Part shown: positions 1 to 8,494 of the stretch, in pieces | Position numbering within the stretch: position 1 is the first letter of the stretch | Layout of the letters: every line of letters starts with the position of its first letter | Source: Gemmatimonadota bacterium | Lineage (GTDB): Bacteria; Gemmatimonadota; Gemmatimonadetes; Gemmatimonadales; Gemmatimonadaceae | Direction: 5' to 3' | DNA: 64,000 bases | Assembly: GCA_028287235.1 (NCBI GenBank) | Contig: JAQBQB010000010.1 | Location: forward strand, 434,001 to 498,000 | Made by a program: the position numbers and the translations under genes | The notes under the pieces: generated by a model | Told to the model about the DNA's origin: nothing | The model's input: only the letters and a program-made list of their open reading frames with translations | Database searches by the model: none

Positions 1-306
1 GGGGCTGGCGATGCCGAGGCGCGTGGCGAGCGAGGCGTCGAACAGCTTGTCGTCGGACGCCCACATGAACGGGTTGTTCACGACCGTCGCGCCCTGAAGC
101 ACGGCGTGCTTGAGGTACGCGCGGTAGTACGGAACCTCGTGCGAGATGCGGTCGATGATCACGTCGTAAGGCACCGGCTCGTCCATCGCGGTGCCGCCCA
201 GCGTGACGAACTCGGCTGTCACTCCCTGGTCGCGCTTCGCGACCTCCTCGATGAAAGCCGGCGGAAAGGACCACTCGCGCCCGACGATGAGTCCGATCTT
301 CTGCAT
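1..306 (-). CDS. ATP-grasp (RimK-like) protein, N-terminal part, cut by window edge
   Basis: This reading frame is absent from the ORF track because it runs off the left edge. It starts at ATG 306 (MQKIGLIVGREWSF) and its first 102 codons are visible. The pattern of a small Rossmann-like beginning followed by 'NNPFMWASDDKLFDASLATRLG' is typical of the pre-ATP-grasp region of RimK/glutathione-synthetase-like ligases, where a D-K pair precedes the ATP-binding domain. The catalytic domain lies outside the window, so the substrate cannot be judged. It begins 13 bases after the esterase stop and is probably the third gene of a leftward operon with the two esterases. The family assignment is from motif recognition only. 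Confidence 0.6.
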   Translation of the reverse strand, partial: MQKIGLIVGREWSFPPAFIEEVAKRDQGVTAEFVTLGGTAMDEPVPYDVIIDRISHEVPYYRAYLKHAVLQGATVVNNPFMWASDDKLFDASLATRLGIASP

Positions 307-319
307 GTCGCCTCGTGGT

Positions 320-1039
320 TCAGTCGTGACCGCCGACGTACAGGCGGATCATGTCGCGCCAGTATGGCCAATCGTGCGCCCACCCGTCCCAAATGCGCAA
401 TGCGTGTCCCACTCCCTTGGACCAGAGCCGCCGGGAGAACTCTTCGTTCTCGCCCCGCAGCCCGTCGTCGCGGCCGATCGCGAGGATCAGATCGAGTCGC
501 TGCAGCGCGGCCATCCGATCCGGGTCGTGCTCGCCGAGTATGAAGTCGGACGGGTTGTAATGGTAGATCGTCGGGTCCGAATAGCCATCGGTCTGTTGGC
601 GGATATCGTACAGTCCGCTGAGTCCAATTGCACGTCCCACGAGGTGCGGATACCGCAGCGCGAAGGTGACGGCGTGGTACGCACCGAAGCTCGCGCCGGC
701 GGCGATCACGAAGCCGCTCGAGTTTCGCCGCCGGGTGAGCGGCAGCACCTCGTCGCGCAGGTAGGCGTCGTACTGCGCGTGCCGGAACGCGCGGTCGCCG
801 GGCCGTTTCCACTTCGCGTACCAACTGTCGGCGTCCACGCTGTCTACGCAGTAGAGCTGAATCCATCCGCGCTCGAGATGTTCGCCGAGCGCGCGAATCA
901 TTCCCTGGTCCTCCCACTCGAAGAACTTTCCCATCGAGGTAGGGAACGCGATCATCGGCGCGCCGCCATGCCCGAACACGAGCATGTCCATGTCCCTTCC
1001 CAGCGACGGGCTGTACCAGCGATGGAATTCGCGGTTCAC
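320..1039 (-). CDS. Putative esterase, alpha/beta-hydrolase fold (COG4947-like)
   Basis: The protein is about 239 residues if translation starts at GTG 1039 (VNREFHRWYSPSL), 7 bases after the upstream esterase stop. The ORF track's longer start would overlap the upstream gene by about 80 bases and adds an unstructured arginine- and serine-rich leader, so it is rejected. The nucleophile elbow is seen as G-A-S-F-G in 'AAGASFGAYHAV'. A late H in 'WAHDWPYW' is a plausible catalytic histidine. The family resembles small uncharacterised esterases related to esterase D. No signal peptide is visible, so it is probably cytosolic. The substrate is unknown. Confidence 0.75.
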   Translation of the reverse strand: MNREFHRWYSPSLGRDMDMLVFGHGGAPMIAFPTSMGKFFEWEDQGMIRALGEHLERGWIQLYCVDSVDADSWYAKWKRPGDRAFRHAQYDAYLRDEVLPLTRRRNSSGFVIAAGASFGAYHAVTFALRYPHLVGRAIGLSGLYDIRQQTDGYSDPTIYHYNPSDFILGEHDPDRMAALQRLDLILAIGRDDGLRGENEEFSRRLWSKGVGHALRIWDGWAHDWPYWRDMIRLYVGGHD

Positions 1040-1046
1040 GGCTGCT

Positions 1047-1886
1047 TCATGATTGCGCCGCCTGTGATGGGAAGAGGAACTCGAGCACCGGTCCGACGCG
1101 CGCCGCCCAACTCGCCTCGTTGTGTTCACCCCCGTCGGCCTCGAGATACATCAGATCCTCGCCGACCACCCAGCCCTTCTCGACCAGCGCGTCGCGCAGC
1201 AGGCGCGAATTGGCGATGGTCTCCTCGCCTTCGCGCGTGCCCGCATCGAGCCAGATACGCTGCGGCAGCTTGTGCGTCAACGCCGCGACCTCCCTCAGAA
1301 TGACGCGATCGTCCCACCAGACTGACGGCGACAGCACCGCCAGCTTGCCGAACGCGGTCGGATAGCGCAAGCCGAGGTGCATGGTCAGCAAGCCGCCGAG
1401 CGACGAGCCGCCGATGGCGGTGTTCGCCGCCCCGGGGAACGTCTTGTACGTCGCGTCGATGAACGGCTTGAGCTCCTCGACGAGCATGCGGCCGTAGTCG
1501 TCGGCGTGGCCGCCATCGCCTTGGGCTCGCCGCACGGTGGGCGTGTACTCGTCGACGCGGGCTTCACCGGCGTTGTAGACGCCGACGACGATGACCGGCT
1601 CGATCGCGCCCGCGGTGATCAACGCCTGCGCCGTCTCGTCGACGCGCCATTCGTCGCCGAACGACGTCGCCTGATCGAAGACGTTCTGCCCGTCGTGCAG
1701 GTAGAGGGTGGGATAGCGAACGGCGCTCGTCGCGTCATAGCCGGGCGGCAGATAGACGACGATCGTGCGATCGCGCTCGAGATACCTCGAGTGAAAACCC
1801 TCATGGGTTCGAATGTCGCCCGTGAGGGTGTGCGGCCGCACGCTATCCGTGGTCTCGGGGGTGGGATCGGTCATCGGCGGCTGCAT
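1047..1886 (-). CDS. Putative esterase of the Fes/esterase D family
   Basis: This 279-residue alpha/beta hydrolase belongs to the family that includes esterase D and enterochelin esterase. 'YLPPGYD' and 'LYLHDGQNVFD' near the N-terminus are family signatures. The nucleophile elbow is G-G-S-S-L-G-G around residue 160. A late aspartate (IWLDAGTREG) and histidine (GGEHNEASW) complete a catalytic triad. There is no signal peptide. The start is ATG 1886, with M5 as an alternative. It is the first gene of a three-gene leftward cassette with a second esterase and an ATP-grasp protein. The natural ester substrate cannot be told from sequence. Confidence 0.8.
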   Translation of the reverse strand: MQPPMTDPTPETTDSVRPHTLTGDIRTHEGFHSRYLERDRTIVVYLPPGYDATSAVRYPTLYLHDGQNVFDQATSFGDEWRVDETAQALITAGAIEPVIVVGVYNAGEARVDEYTPTVRRAQGDGGHADDYGRMLVEELKPFIDATYKTFPGAANTAIGGSSLGGLLTMHLGLRYPTAFGKLAVLSPSVWWDDRVILREVAALTHKLPQRIWLDAGTREGEETIANSRLLRDALVEKGWVVGEDLMYLEADGGEHNEASWAARVGPVLEFLFPSQAAQS

Positions 1887-2050
1887 AGTTTGTTGGGCAC
1901 ATGCGAAAGTTGGGCCGACCGTGCGAAGCGATCAACTCGACGGCCCCTTGGAGCGCCAGCGTCGCATTGCCGGGCCGGTTGATTAGGAGTTGCTCAACAT
2001 GCGCGGGCCGCCCCTCGCTCCAATGCGGCGCCAGTGCATCCCTCGCCACA

Positions 2051-4342
2051 TCAGACCGCGTCGAGCACCGCCCGCACCTGCCGAGCGAGTTGCTCGGGCG
2101 TGAAAGGCTTCTCCAGGAGCGTCGTACCAGCACGCAATGCATCCCGGAGTTGTGCATTGTCCTCCGCGTATCCCGACATCAACATCACGCGGCCGGCGTA
2201 GCCGAACTGCTCGAGCTCTCGCAGCAACGCACCGCCCGACAGGCCGGGCATGACCACGTCCGACAGGACCAGGTCGAACGTTCTCCCGTCACGGGTGATG
2301 AGCACGAGCGCGTCGCCGCCGTTCACTGCCTCGGTCACCTCGTAGCCGCTGTCGACGAGCACGCGACGAATGATCTCGCGGAGCTTCGGCTCGTCCTCGA
2401 CGAGCAAGATGGTCTCGGTGCCGCGTCGCCGCCGCAGCGCCGGAACGTCGGCCGCGTTGCTCGCTTCGCCTTCGACGGCCGGCAGGAATACCGTGAACCG
2501 GCTGCCCCGTCCCGGCTCGCTCTCGACCTGCACGGCCCCGCTGGCGGCGCGCACGATTCCGTACACGGTCGCCAGCCCGAGCCCCGTGCCCTTGCCCGGT
2601 TCCTTGGTCGTGAAGAACGGCTCGAACACCCGCCGGCGCGTCGCGACGTCCATGCCGAATCCGGTATCGTCGACCGCGATGCTGATGAAGTCGCCCTCCC
2701 CGAGACCGAGCGCCGTTCGCTGCTCGGGAGACAGCGATGCGTGATAGTTCGACCGAATGCTCAATCGCCCGCCACCCGGCATTGCGTCGCGCGCGTTGAC
2801 GGCCAGGTTGATCAATACCTGCTCGAGCTGCATCGCGTCGACGAGCACCGGCTTCGGCAGCGACGCGAGCACCGTCTCGACGCGTACGTCTTCGCCGATC
2901 AGCCGGCGCAGCAGCGCATCCGCTCCGGCGACGACGACGTTCACGTCGACGAGCGACTCCCGCAGCACCTGCTTGCGGCTGAACGACAGCAGCCGCCGCG
3001 TGAGTGCCGCGCCCTTCGCGGCCGCCTCGCGAATCGCCGTGAGGTCGTCGATGGCCGCGGAGTTACCGGACATCTGCCGCTCCAGCAGCTCCGCGTAGCC
3101 GCTGATTGCCGTGAGCAGGTTGTTGAAGTCGTGTGCCATGCCGCCGGCGAGCTGGCCCACCGCTTCCATCTTCTGCGTCTGGCGGGAGCGCTCCTCCAGC
3201 GCCTGGCGCTCCGTGACGTCGTCCACGGTGCCGACGGCGCCGACAGGGTCACCGCTCTCGTCGGCGATCGGCACGCAGTGCACGTGAACGACGCGCTCGG
3301 CGCCGTCGGGTCGCGTGATCCGATAGTCGGTCGTATACGCTTCGTTGCGCTCGACCGCGCGCGCCCATTCGTCGAGCACGCGCGCGCGATCAGCCTCGTG
3401 CACGTAGGTGAGCCATTGGTGCCCCAGAATGTGCTGTTCGCCACAGCCGAAGATCCGCGCCACCTCCGGGTTCACCGACGTCGTTTCGCCGTCGGTGGTG
3501 CAGCGGAAGATGCCGATCGGCGCCATGTGCGTGAGCGACGTGAACTCCTGCTGCGCGATCCGGCTCGCCTGCTCCGCTTCCACGCGGTCGGTGACGTCGA
3601 GCACCGCGCCGAGCAGCGCGGGCCCGTGACGATACATCACGCGCGAGCCGTAGACCTCGCAGAAGATGATGCGATCGTCTTTTCGCAGCCCGCGGAAGCA
3701 GAAGTGCACATGCTCGGCGCCGTTCATTCTCTCGGAGATCATCTCGGCAACGATGGGCCGGTCGTCCGGATGGGCGAGCATCATCGTGTCGGGCAGCGCG
3801 AGCATCTCGTCCACGGTGTAGCCGAAGATGTCCGCCATCTTCGGATTCACGTACATGAACTGGCCGTCGCGCACGAGATACTTGCCGGTGATGGACTGTT
3901 CGGTCATGCCGCGGAACATCTCGTTCGCGACGTGTGCGTTCTCGTCCCGCAGCCGGCGATCGGTGATGTCGGAAAACACGAGCGAGGCGCCGCCGATCGG
4001 GCCGTCGCCGTCGTGGTCGGCGGTCGCCGTCATCTGCACCCAGATCTGCGTGCCGTCGGCCCGGGCAAGCCGCAACTCCCACGTCTCGGGAACGCCGCGC
4101 TGCCACCGGGTAAACCGCGTGCGCGTGTCGAACTCGGCGTCGGGACCCACGAACTCGAACAGGGTGCGGCCGATCAGCCCGGCGAGACCGGGCAGACCGA
4201 GGAGCTCGATCGCGCGCGCGTTGGCGAAGGTGGTGCGGGCGTTCGCGTCCACGACCCAGATGCCGACGTGCGCGACTTCGACAAGACGGCGAAAGCGGCG
4301 TTCGTCCCACGCCCTCGTGGCATTGCCTGCTGCTGTAACCAT
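2051..4342 (-). CDS. PAS-domain hybrid sensor histidine kinase with C-terminal receiver
   Basis: The 763-residue protein has no membrane segments, so sensing is likely cytosolic. Three PAS domains follow one another (about residues 15-130, 140-255 and 265-380). A dimerisation/phosphoacceptor domain has H404 in '[12 protein letters not shown]'. The ATPase domain carries '[13 protein letters not shown]', 'DDTGFGMD' and '[14 protein letters not shown]'. From about residue 645 there is a receiver domain ('ILLVEDEP', phospho-acceptor D in '[10 protein letters not shown]', K in '[10 protein letters not shown]'). It is the last of three adjacent kinase genes, 38 bases after its neighbour. The signal and the downstream partner are unknown. 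Confidence 0.93.
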   Translation of the reverse strand: MVTAAGNATRAWDERRFRRLVEVAHVGIWVVDANARTTFANARAIELLGLPGLAGLIGRTLFEFVGPDAEFDTRTRFTRWQRGVPETWELRLARADGTQIWVQMTATADHDGDGPIGGASLVFSDITDRRLRDENAHVANEMFRGMTEQSITGKYLVRDGQFMYVNPKMADIFGYTVDEMLALPDTMMLAHPDDRPIVAEMISERMNGAEHVHFCFRGLRKDDRIIFCEVYGSRVMYRHGPALLGAVLDVTDRVEAEQASRIAQQEFTSLTHMAPIGIFRCTTDGETTSVNPEVARIFGCGEQHILGHQWLTYVHEADRARVLDEWARAVERNEAYTTDYRITRPDGAERVVHVHCVPIADESGDPVGAVGTVDDVTERQALEERSRQTQKMEAVGQLAGGMAHDFNNLLTAISGYAELLERQMSGNSAAIDDLTAIREAAAKGAALTRRLLSFSRKQVLRESLVDVNVVVAGADALLRRLIGEDVRVETVLASLPKPVLVDAMQLEQVLINLAVNARDAMPGGGRLSIRSNYHASLSPEQRTALGLGEGDFISIAVDDTGFGMDVATRRRVFEPFFTTKEPGKGTGLGLATVYGIVRAASGAVQVESEPGRGSRFTVFLPAVEGEASNAADVPALRRRRGTETILLVEDEPKLREIIRRVLVDSGYEVTEAVNGGDALVLITRDGRTFDLVLSDVVMPGLSGGALLRELEQFGYAGRVMLMSGYAEDNAQLRDALRAGTTLLEKPFTPEQLARQVRAVLDAV

Positions 4343-4380
4343 GGTCGAGATCGCCCGGTCGGCGACGAGTCAGGAGGATT

Positions 4381-6732
4381 CTACAATGTAACTTCGAGTC
4401 GCGCCGACGAGCTTTGCCGACCGGCCGCGATGGCGCCGAGCGGCGATGTTGCGTGCGGGAGGAAGAAGCGCACCGTGGTGCCGCGGCCACGCTCGCTGTC
4501 GAGCACGACACCGCCGCCGGACTGCGTGACGATGCCGTAGACGGTGGAAAGTCCGAGTCCCGTGCCTCTTCCAGGTTCCTTGGTCGTGAAGAACGGCTCG
4601 AATACGTGCGCGCGCGTCGTGTCGTCCATGCCGAGACCGGTGTCGGTGATCGCGACCGTCGCATACATGCCGGCGGGCACGTCGAGCCCATCGGCGCGCG
4701 CGAGCATGGGGAGCTCGACGTTCTCGGTCTGAATCGTGAGCTGGCCGCCCATCGGCATGGCGTCGCGGCTGTTCACCGCGAGGTTCACGAGCACCTGCTC
4801 CATCTGCCCCCGGTCGGCCCGGACCGTCCCAAGATCCGGGGCGAGCCGCAGATCGATCGCGATGTCCTCGCCGATCAACCGCTGCAGCATGGCCACGATC
4901 CCTGCCACGACGTCGTTCAGATCGAGCAGCCGAGGTTGCAACACCTGCTTGCGGCTGTAGGCGAGGAGCTGTCGCGTCAACGTGCTCGCGCGCGTCACGG
5001 CACTGACGATCTCCGTGAGATCGTCGTGCCAGGCCTGTGTCCCCGGCTCGGCTCGGCGCATGAATTCGGCATGGCCGCGAATGACCGTCAACAGATTATT
5101 GAAGTCGTGCGCCACACCGCCCGCCAACCGGCCCACGGCTTCCAATTTCTGCGACTGCAGGAACTGCTGCTCGAGCCGGCGCTGTTCGGTCGTATCCTGC
5201 GCGTGGACGATTACCCGGTCTGCCGGCACGGGACCGATCGTCAACGAGAACGCCCGTGTCTCGTCCACGGAACGCATCGTGAGCTCGATGTCGCGACGAA
5301 TGACCACCTGGTCGCGCAGCGAGCGGAGCATGTCGTCCTGCAGGCCGTCGACGCCCGGAAATGTTTCGCTCACCGTGAGTCCGATCGCGCCGCGAATGAG
5401 TCCGTTGCTCGCCGGCACGGCCGCGGCATTGTAGTCGGCGAGCACGAACGTGTCGCCGTCGCCCTCCAGGCGCCACAGATGGGTGGGCATGGGAATGTTC
5501 TCGAACTGCGCGCGCAACCGCCGTTCGTTCTCCTCGTGCACGACCGCGGCGCGGATGCGCTCCGTCACGTCCACGCCATGCACGAGAATGCCGGACGTCG
5601 AGCCGTTTGCCTCTGTGATCGGCTGATACACGAAATCGAGATAGCGCTCCTCGCGCGGCGCGCCGGGCACGGCCTCGAGCGCGACGCGCACGCCGGTGCC
5701 CAGGTGCGGCTTCGCCGTCGCAAACACCTTGTCGAGCAACGCGATGAAGCCTTGCTCCGCGAGCTCCGGCAGCGCATCGGTGACGCGCGCGCCAATCAGT
5801 GCCCGCCGGCCGATGAGGCGCTCGAACGCGCCGTTCACGCGCTCGAACACATGCTCGGGTCCGCGGAGCACCGCCACGAACGCGGGCGTCTGATCGAACA
5901 GCTCCACCAGGCGGCGGCGCTCGAACTCGAGGTCGGCCAGCAGGCGCTCACGCTCGAGCTCCGCTTTCCGGCGCTCCGAGATGTCGCGAAAAATCGACTG
6001 AATGTTGCCGTCGGGGAGCAGGCTGCTGCTCAGCTCCGCCGCGATGAACCCGCCGTCACGCCGGTGAAGGCGACGCTCGGAGACGACCATCGTACCGGCC
6101 GTGAGCTCGTCGAAGCGAATCGGCCGTTGCGCGAGCTCCTCTTCATCGAGCACGTCGGTGATCCACACGCCCTCCCACCCTTCGGCATCGTATCCGAGCA
6201 GGGCGCAGGCGCGCGAGTTCGCGACGAGAATTGCGCCACCCGGTTCGAACACGACGATGCCATCCGACGCGAAATCGATGCGCTGGCGGTGCTGCGCCTC
6301 GCTCGTGCGCAACGCTTCGATCTCGTGGCCGGCGTCGGTGATGTCGATCATTACGCCTTGCCACCGCGCGGGCCGCCCGCCGTCGCAACGTACGACGTGG
6401 CCGCAATCGCGAAACCAACGAACCGACCCATCCGCGGCCAGCATGCGGTACACTTCGTTGAACGGCTCGCCCGACGTGACACATTCCGCGGCGCGCAGGA
6501 GCACGCGATCGCGATCGTCCGAATGCAGGCGCGCCGGCCACAATCCGGGTGTCGTGCACCACTCCTCTTGAGAGAAGCCAAGACATTCGATTGCCGCGTT
6601 GACGTAGCTCGCGGGCCCCGACAAGTCCGTCGCCACATCGTAGACGATCGCCGGAAAGCCTTCGAACAGTTGCCGCAGCGCGGCCGGTTCAGGAGGCAGC
6701 AACGGCCCCTCGGGGACGCGACTGCCGTCCAT
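4381..6732 (-). CDS. Multi-PAS sensor histidine kinase without receiver
   Basis: This 783-residue soluble kinase has several PAS/PAC segments over roughly the first 500 residues. One PAC segment ends in 'RWQGVMIDITDAGHE' and another in 'IQSIFRDISERRKAEL', followed by a long linker helix. The transmitter domain follows with the phosphoacceptor in '[16 protein letters not shown]' and an ATPase domain with 'NLAVNSRDAMPMGG', 'TDTGLGMDD' and 'GRGTGLGLSTVYGI'. Unlike both neighbours it ends without a receiver domain, so it must pass phosphate to another protein, possibly the neighbours' receivers or the NtrC-like regulator. Its start overlaps the upstream kinase by 44 bases, which suggests translational coupling. 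Confidence 0.93.
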   Translation of the reverse strand: MDGSRVPEGPLLPPEPAALRQLFEGFPAIVYDVATDLSGPASYVNAAIECLGFSQEEWCTTPGLWPARLHSDDRDRVLLRAAECVTSGEPFNEVYRMLAADGSVRWFRDCGHVVRCDGGRPARWQGVMIDITDAGHEIEALRTSEAQHRQRIDFASDGIVVFEPGGAILVANSRACALLGYDAEGWEGVWITDVLDEEELAQRPIRFDELTAGTMVVSERRLHRRDGGFIAAELSSSLLPDGNIQSIFRDISERRKAELERERLLADLEFERRRLVELFDQTPAFVAVLRGPEHVFERVNGAFERLIGRRALIGARVTDALPELAEQGFIALLDKVFATAKPHLGTGVRVALEAVPGAPREERYLDFVYQPITEANGSTSGILVHGVDVTERIRAAVVHEENERRLRAQFENIPMPTHLWRLEGDGDTFVLADYNAAAVPASNGLIRGAIGLTVSETFPGVDGLQDDMLRSLRDQVVIRRDIELTMRSVDETRAFSLTIGPVPADRVIVHAQDTTEQRRLEQQFLQSQKLEAVGRLAGGVAHDFNNLLTVIRGHAEFMRRAEPGTQAWHDDLTEIVSAVTRASTLTRQLLAYSRKQVLQPRLLDLNDVVAGIVAMLQRLIGEDIAIDLRLAPDLGTVRADRGQMEQVLVNLAVNSRDAMPMGGQLTIQTENVELPMLARADGLDVPAGMYATVAITDTGLGMDDTTRAHVFEPFFTTKEPGRGTGLGLSTVYGIVTQSGGGVVLDSERGRGTTVRFFLPHATSPLGAIAAGRQSSSARLEVTL

Positions 6733-8239
6733 CCAGCAGCGCTCGCACTTCGGCGCCGAGCACGTCGAGCTCGAACGGCTTGGCGAGGAAGCTCGTATTC
6801 TCCTGCTCGATCTGCTGCGCCGAGATCGCGCCGCGCGTGTATCCGGAGATGAAGAGCACCGCGAGCTTCGGATACCAACGCCGCACGCAGTCGAACAGCT
6901 CGCGCCCGTCCATGTCCGGCATCACCACGTCGGTGACCACGAGGTGGATGGGACGCGCGTGATGCTCGGCGGCGAGCAGCGCGTCGGCGCCGTTCTTCGC
7001 TTCGATCACGTCGTACCCGCGCTCGCGTAGACTGCGCGCCGCGATGTTGCGCACCATCGGGTCGTCTTCGACGAGCAGGATCGTCTCCTCGCCACTGAGA
7101 TCGACGGCGGGCGCATCTGGCGTCGCCGTCGCCCGCGACACGGCCGTCGTGGATGGCAACAGCACCTCCACCACGGCGCCGATCGTCTCGCTCGGCGTCA
7201 CGAGGAGCAGGCCGCCGGCGCCTTCGACGAGATGCCGCACCATCGTGAGGCCAAGCCCGAGATGCGCGTCTTCGTGGCGCGTCGTGAAGTACGGGTCGAC
7301 CGCGCGTATGCTCGCCTCGGGGGTGAGCCCGCGGCCCGTATCGCGAATGCGAATGCTCGCATAGCGGCCCGCGCGCGCGGGCTGGCCGCCGAAGGTGTCG
7401 CCGCCGATCAGGACCACACTCGTCGAGACGACCAGCGTCGCCTGGCCGGAACAGGCGCCGAGCGCGTTGCTCAGCGTCTCGAACAGCGTGACGGCGACGA
7501 TCCGCGGATCGACCGCGAGCCGCTCGGCCGGCGCGGAGAGATCGGTGGAGAAGAGTACGCGCTCGCCGCACACCCGCCGCAGAATGGGCGCAAGCTGGCG
7601 AATCGTGTCGTCGACCGAGATCGAATCGCCAGTGCCCCGCTCCGCCGCGGTAAAGCTCAACAGATGCCGAACGAGACGGGCCGACTGCTGCGCGTGGTCG
7701 CGAAGCGTCGCGATGTCGGCAGCGATGGGATGCCCCGGCACGATCTTGCCCATCATGAGACTGGCAAGCCCGAAGATGGCGGTGAGATTGTTGTTGAACT
7801 CGTGCGCAACGCCCGCGCCGAGCTGGCCCACCACTTCCCACTGCTTGGCGCGCAGGAGCTGGCTCTCCATCGTGCGCTCCATCGTCCGGTCTCGCTCGAC
7901 GAGCAGCGTCAGCGCGCTTTCGTCCGTGTCCCGCGGCAGACGCGTGGCCGTGACGGTGACGATGATTTGGCGGCCGCTCCGCGCCGTGCGCGTCGCGTCG
8001 TAGATCCGGGGCGCCTCGCCGGCATGCAACCGGCCGCGCAGATGCCGCTCGGCATCGCGCAGCGCCTCGGGGATGATGCGCTCGATCGACTCCCCAATCA
8101 TCTCGGTAGCCGACCAGCCGTAGGCGGTTGCCGCCGCGTCGTTCCACTCGACGACGCGTCCGGCGGCGTCGACGATCGATACGGCGTCGGAAATGGTATT
8201 GAGGAGCAGCGGGGGAACAAGGAATTCGGTCTGGCTCAT
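6689..8239 (-). CDS. PAS sensor histidine kinase with C-terminal receiver
   Basis: The protein is 516 residues from ATG 8239 (MSQTEF). A GTG 15 bases upstream is an alternative, and neither has a clear ribosome-binding site. It has one PAS domain (about residues 10-115), a phosphoacceptor box 'GAGVAHEFNNNLTAIFG', and an ATPase domain whose N box is degenerate ('TLFETLSNALGAC' instead of N-L-x-x-N-A-R-D-A). The G boxes 'RDTGRGLTPE' and 'LGLGLTMVRHLVE' are intact. A receiver domain follows ('ILLVEDDP', D in 'LVVTDVVMPDMDG'). It is the first gene of the three-kinase unit and lies just downstream of the putative sigma-54 control region. Confidence 0.9.
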   Translation of the reverse strand: MSQTEFLVPPLLLNTISDAVSIVDAAGRVVEWNDAAATAYGWSATEMIGESIERIIPEALRDAERHLRGRLHAGEAPRIYDATRTARSGRQIIVTVTATRLPRDTDESALTLLVERDRTMERTMESQLLRAKQWEVVGQLGAGVAHEFNNNLTAIFGLASLMMGKIVPGHPIAADIATLRDHAQQSARLVRHLLSFTAAERGTGDSISVDDTIRQLAPILRRVCGERVLFSTDLSAPAERLAVDPRIVAVTLFETLSNALGACSGQATLVVSTSVVLIGGDTFGGQPARAGRYASIRIRDTGRGLTPEASIRAVDPYFTTRHEDAHLGLGLTMVRHLVEGAGGLLLVTPSETIGAVVEVLLPSTTAVSRATATPDAPAVDLSGEETILLVEDDPMVRNIAARSLRERGYDVIEAKNGADALLAAEHHARPIHLVVTDVVMPDMDGRELFDCVRRWYPKLAVLFISGYTRGAISAQQIEQENTSFLAKPFELDVLGAEVRALLDGRQSRPRGAVAAS

Positions 8240-8303
8240 TCGGGCACGCAGCACGAGGAAGCGACGAACGCCGTATAGGCGCGATGTAGGCGCTATCCTC
8301 TAA

Positions 8304-8319
8304 GGCCAGATCGGTGCCG
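8304..8319 (-). promoter_or_regulatory. Candidate sigma-54 (-24/-12) promoter of the kinase operon
   Basis: Read leftward the bases are CGGCACCGATCTGGCC. The GG and GC dinucleotides have the spacing required for -24/-12 promoters, and CGGCAC differs from the consensus TGGCAC at one base. The -12 part (TGGCC) is weaker. It lies about 65 bases before ATG 8239. The inverted repeats that could bind an NtrC-type activator are 80-190 bases further upstream, the usual enhancer distance. The evidence is pattern matching only. Confidence 0.35.
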
Positions 8320-8393
8320 TCCCATACGATTCTCTAACTCGTGTTATTGCAATCTCTTATGATGCAGCATGCCACTTGTCCGGCGCGTGGCTC

Positions 8394-8408
8394 GTCTCAT
8401 TTTGAGAC
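8394..8408. promoter_or_regulatory. Perfect inverted repeat GTCTCA-TTT-TGAGAC, probable activator site
   Basis: A 15-base element with perfect 6-base arms (GTCTCA / TGAGAC) lies in the noncoding gap between the NtrC-type regulator and the kinase operon. Two related copies follow 65 and 84 bases further upstream of the kinases (centre to centre). Repeated dyads with a 3-base centre upstream of a possible sigma-54 promoter fit an enhancer for a Fis-type helix-turn-helix protein. Confidence 0.55.
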
Positions 8409-8458
8409 GCGTCGCCCGCCCCGCAGCCTCAACCGGCCGACGCGGGCCCGACCGCTCA

Positions 8459-8492
8459 TTCTCAATTTGAGACACGCGTCTCATTATGAATC
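8459..8492. promoter_or_regulatory. Two further TCTCA-N3-TGA dyads, probable activator sites
   Basis: The first copy is TTCTCA-ATT-TGAGAC (8459-8473), with one mismatch to the perfect dyad at 8394. The second is GTCTCA-TTA-TGAATC (8478-8492), with a weaker right arm. Their centres are 19 bases apart, so the two dyads lie on nearly the same face of the helix. The second ends two bases before the stop codon of the NtrC-type gene. Confidence 0.5.
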
Positions 8493-8494
8493 AC

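Noticed and set aside
1901-4540. 879-residue plus-strand ORF
   Set aside because: It is antisense to the clear histidine kinase gene. Its product is rich in Arg, His and Val without domains, as expected for the shadow of a GC-rich gene.
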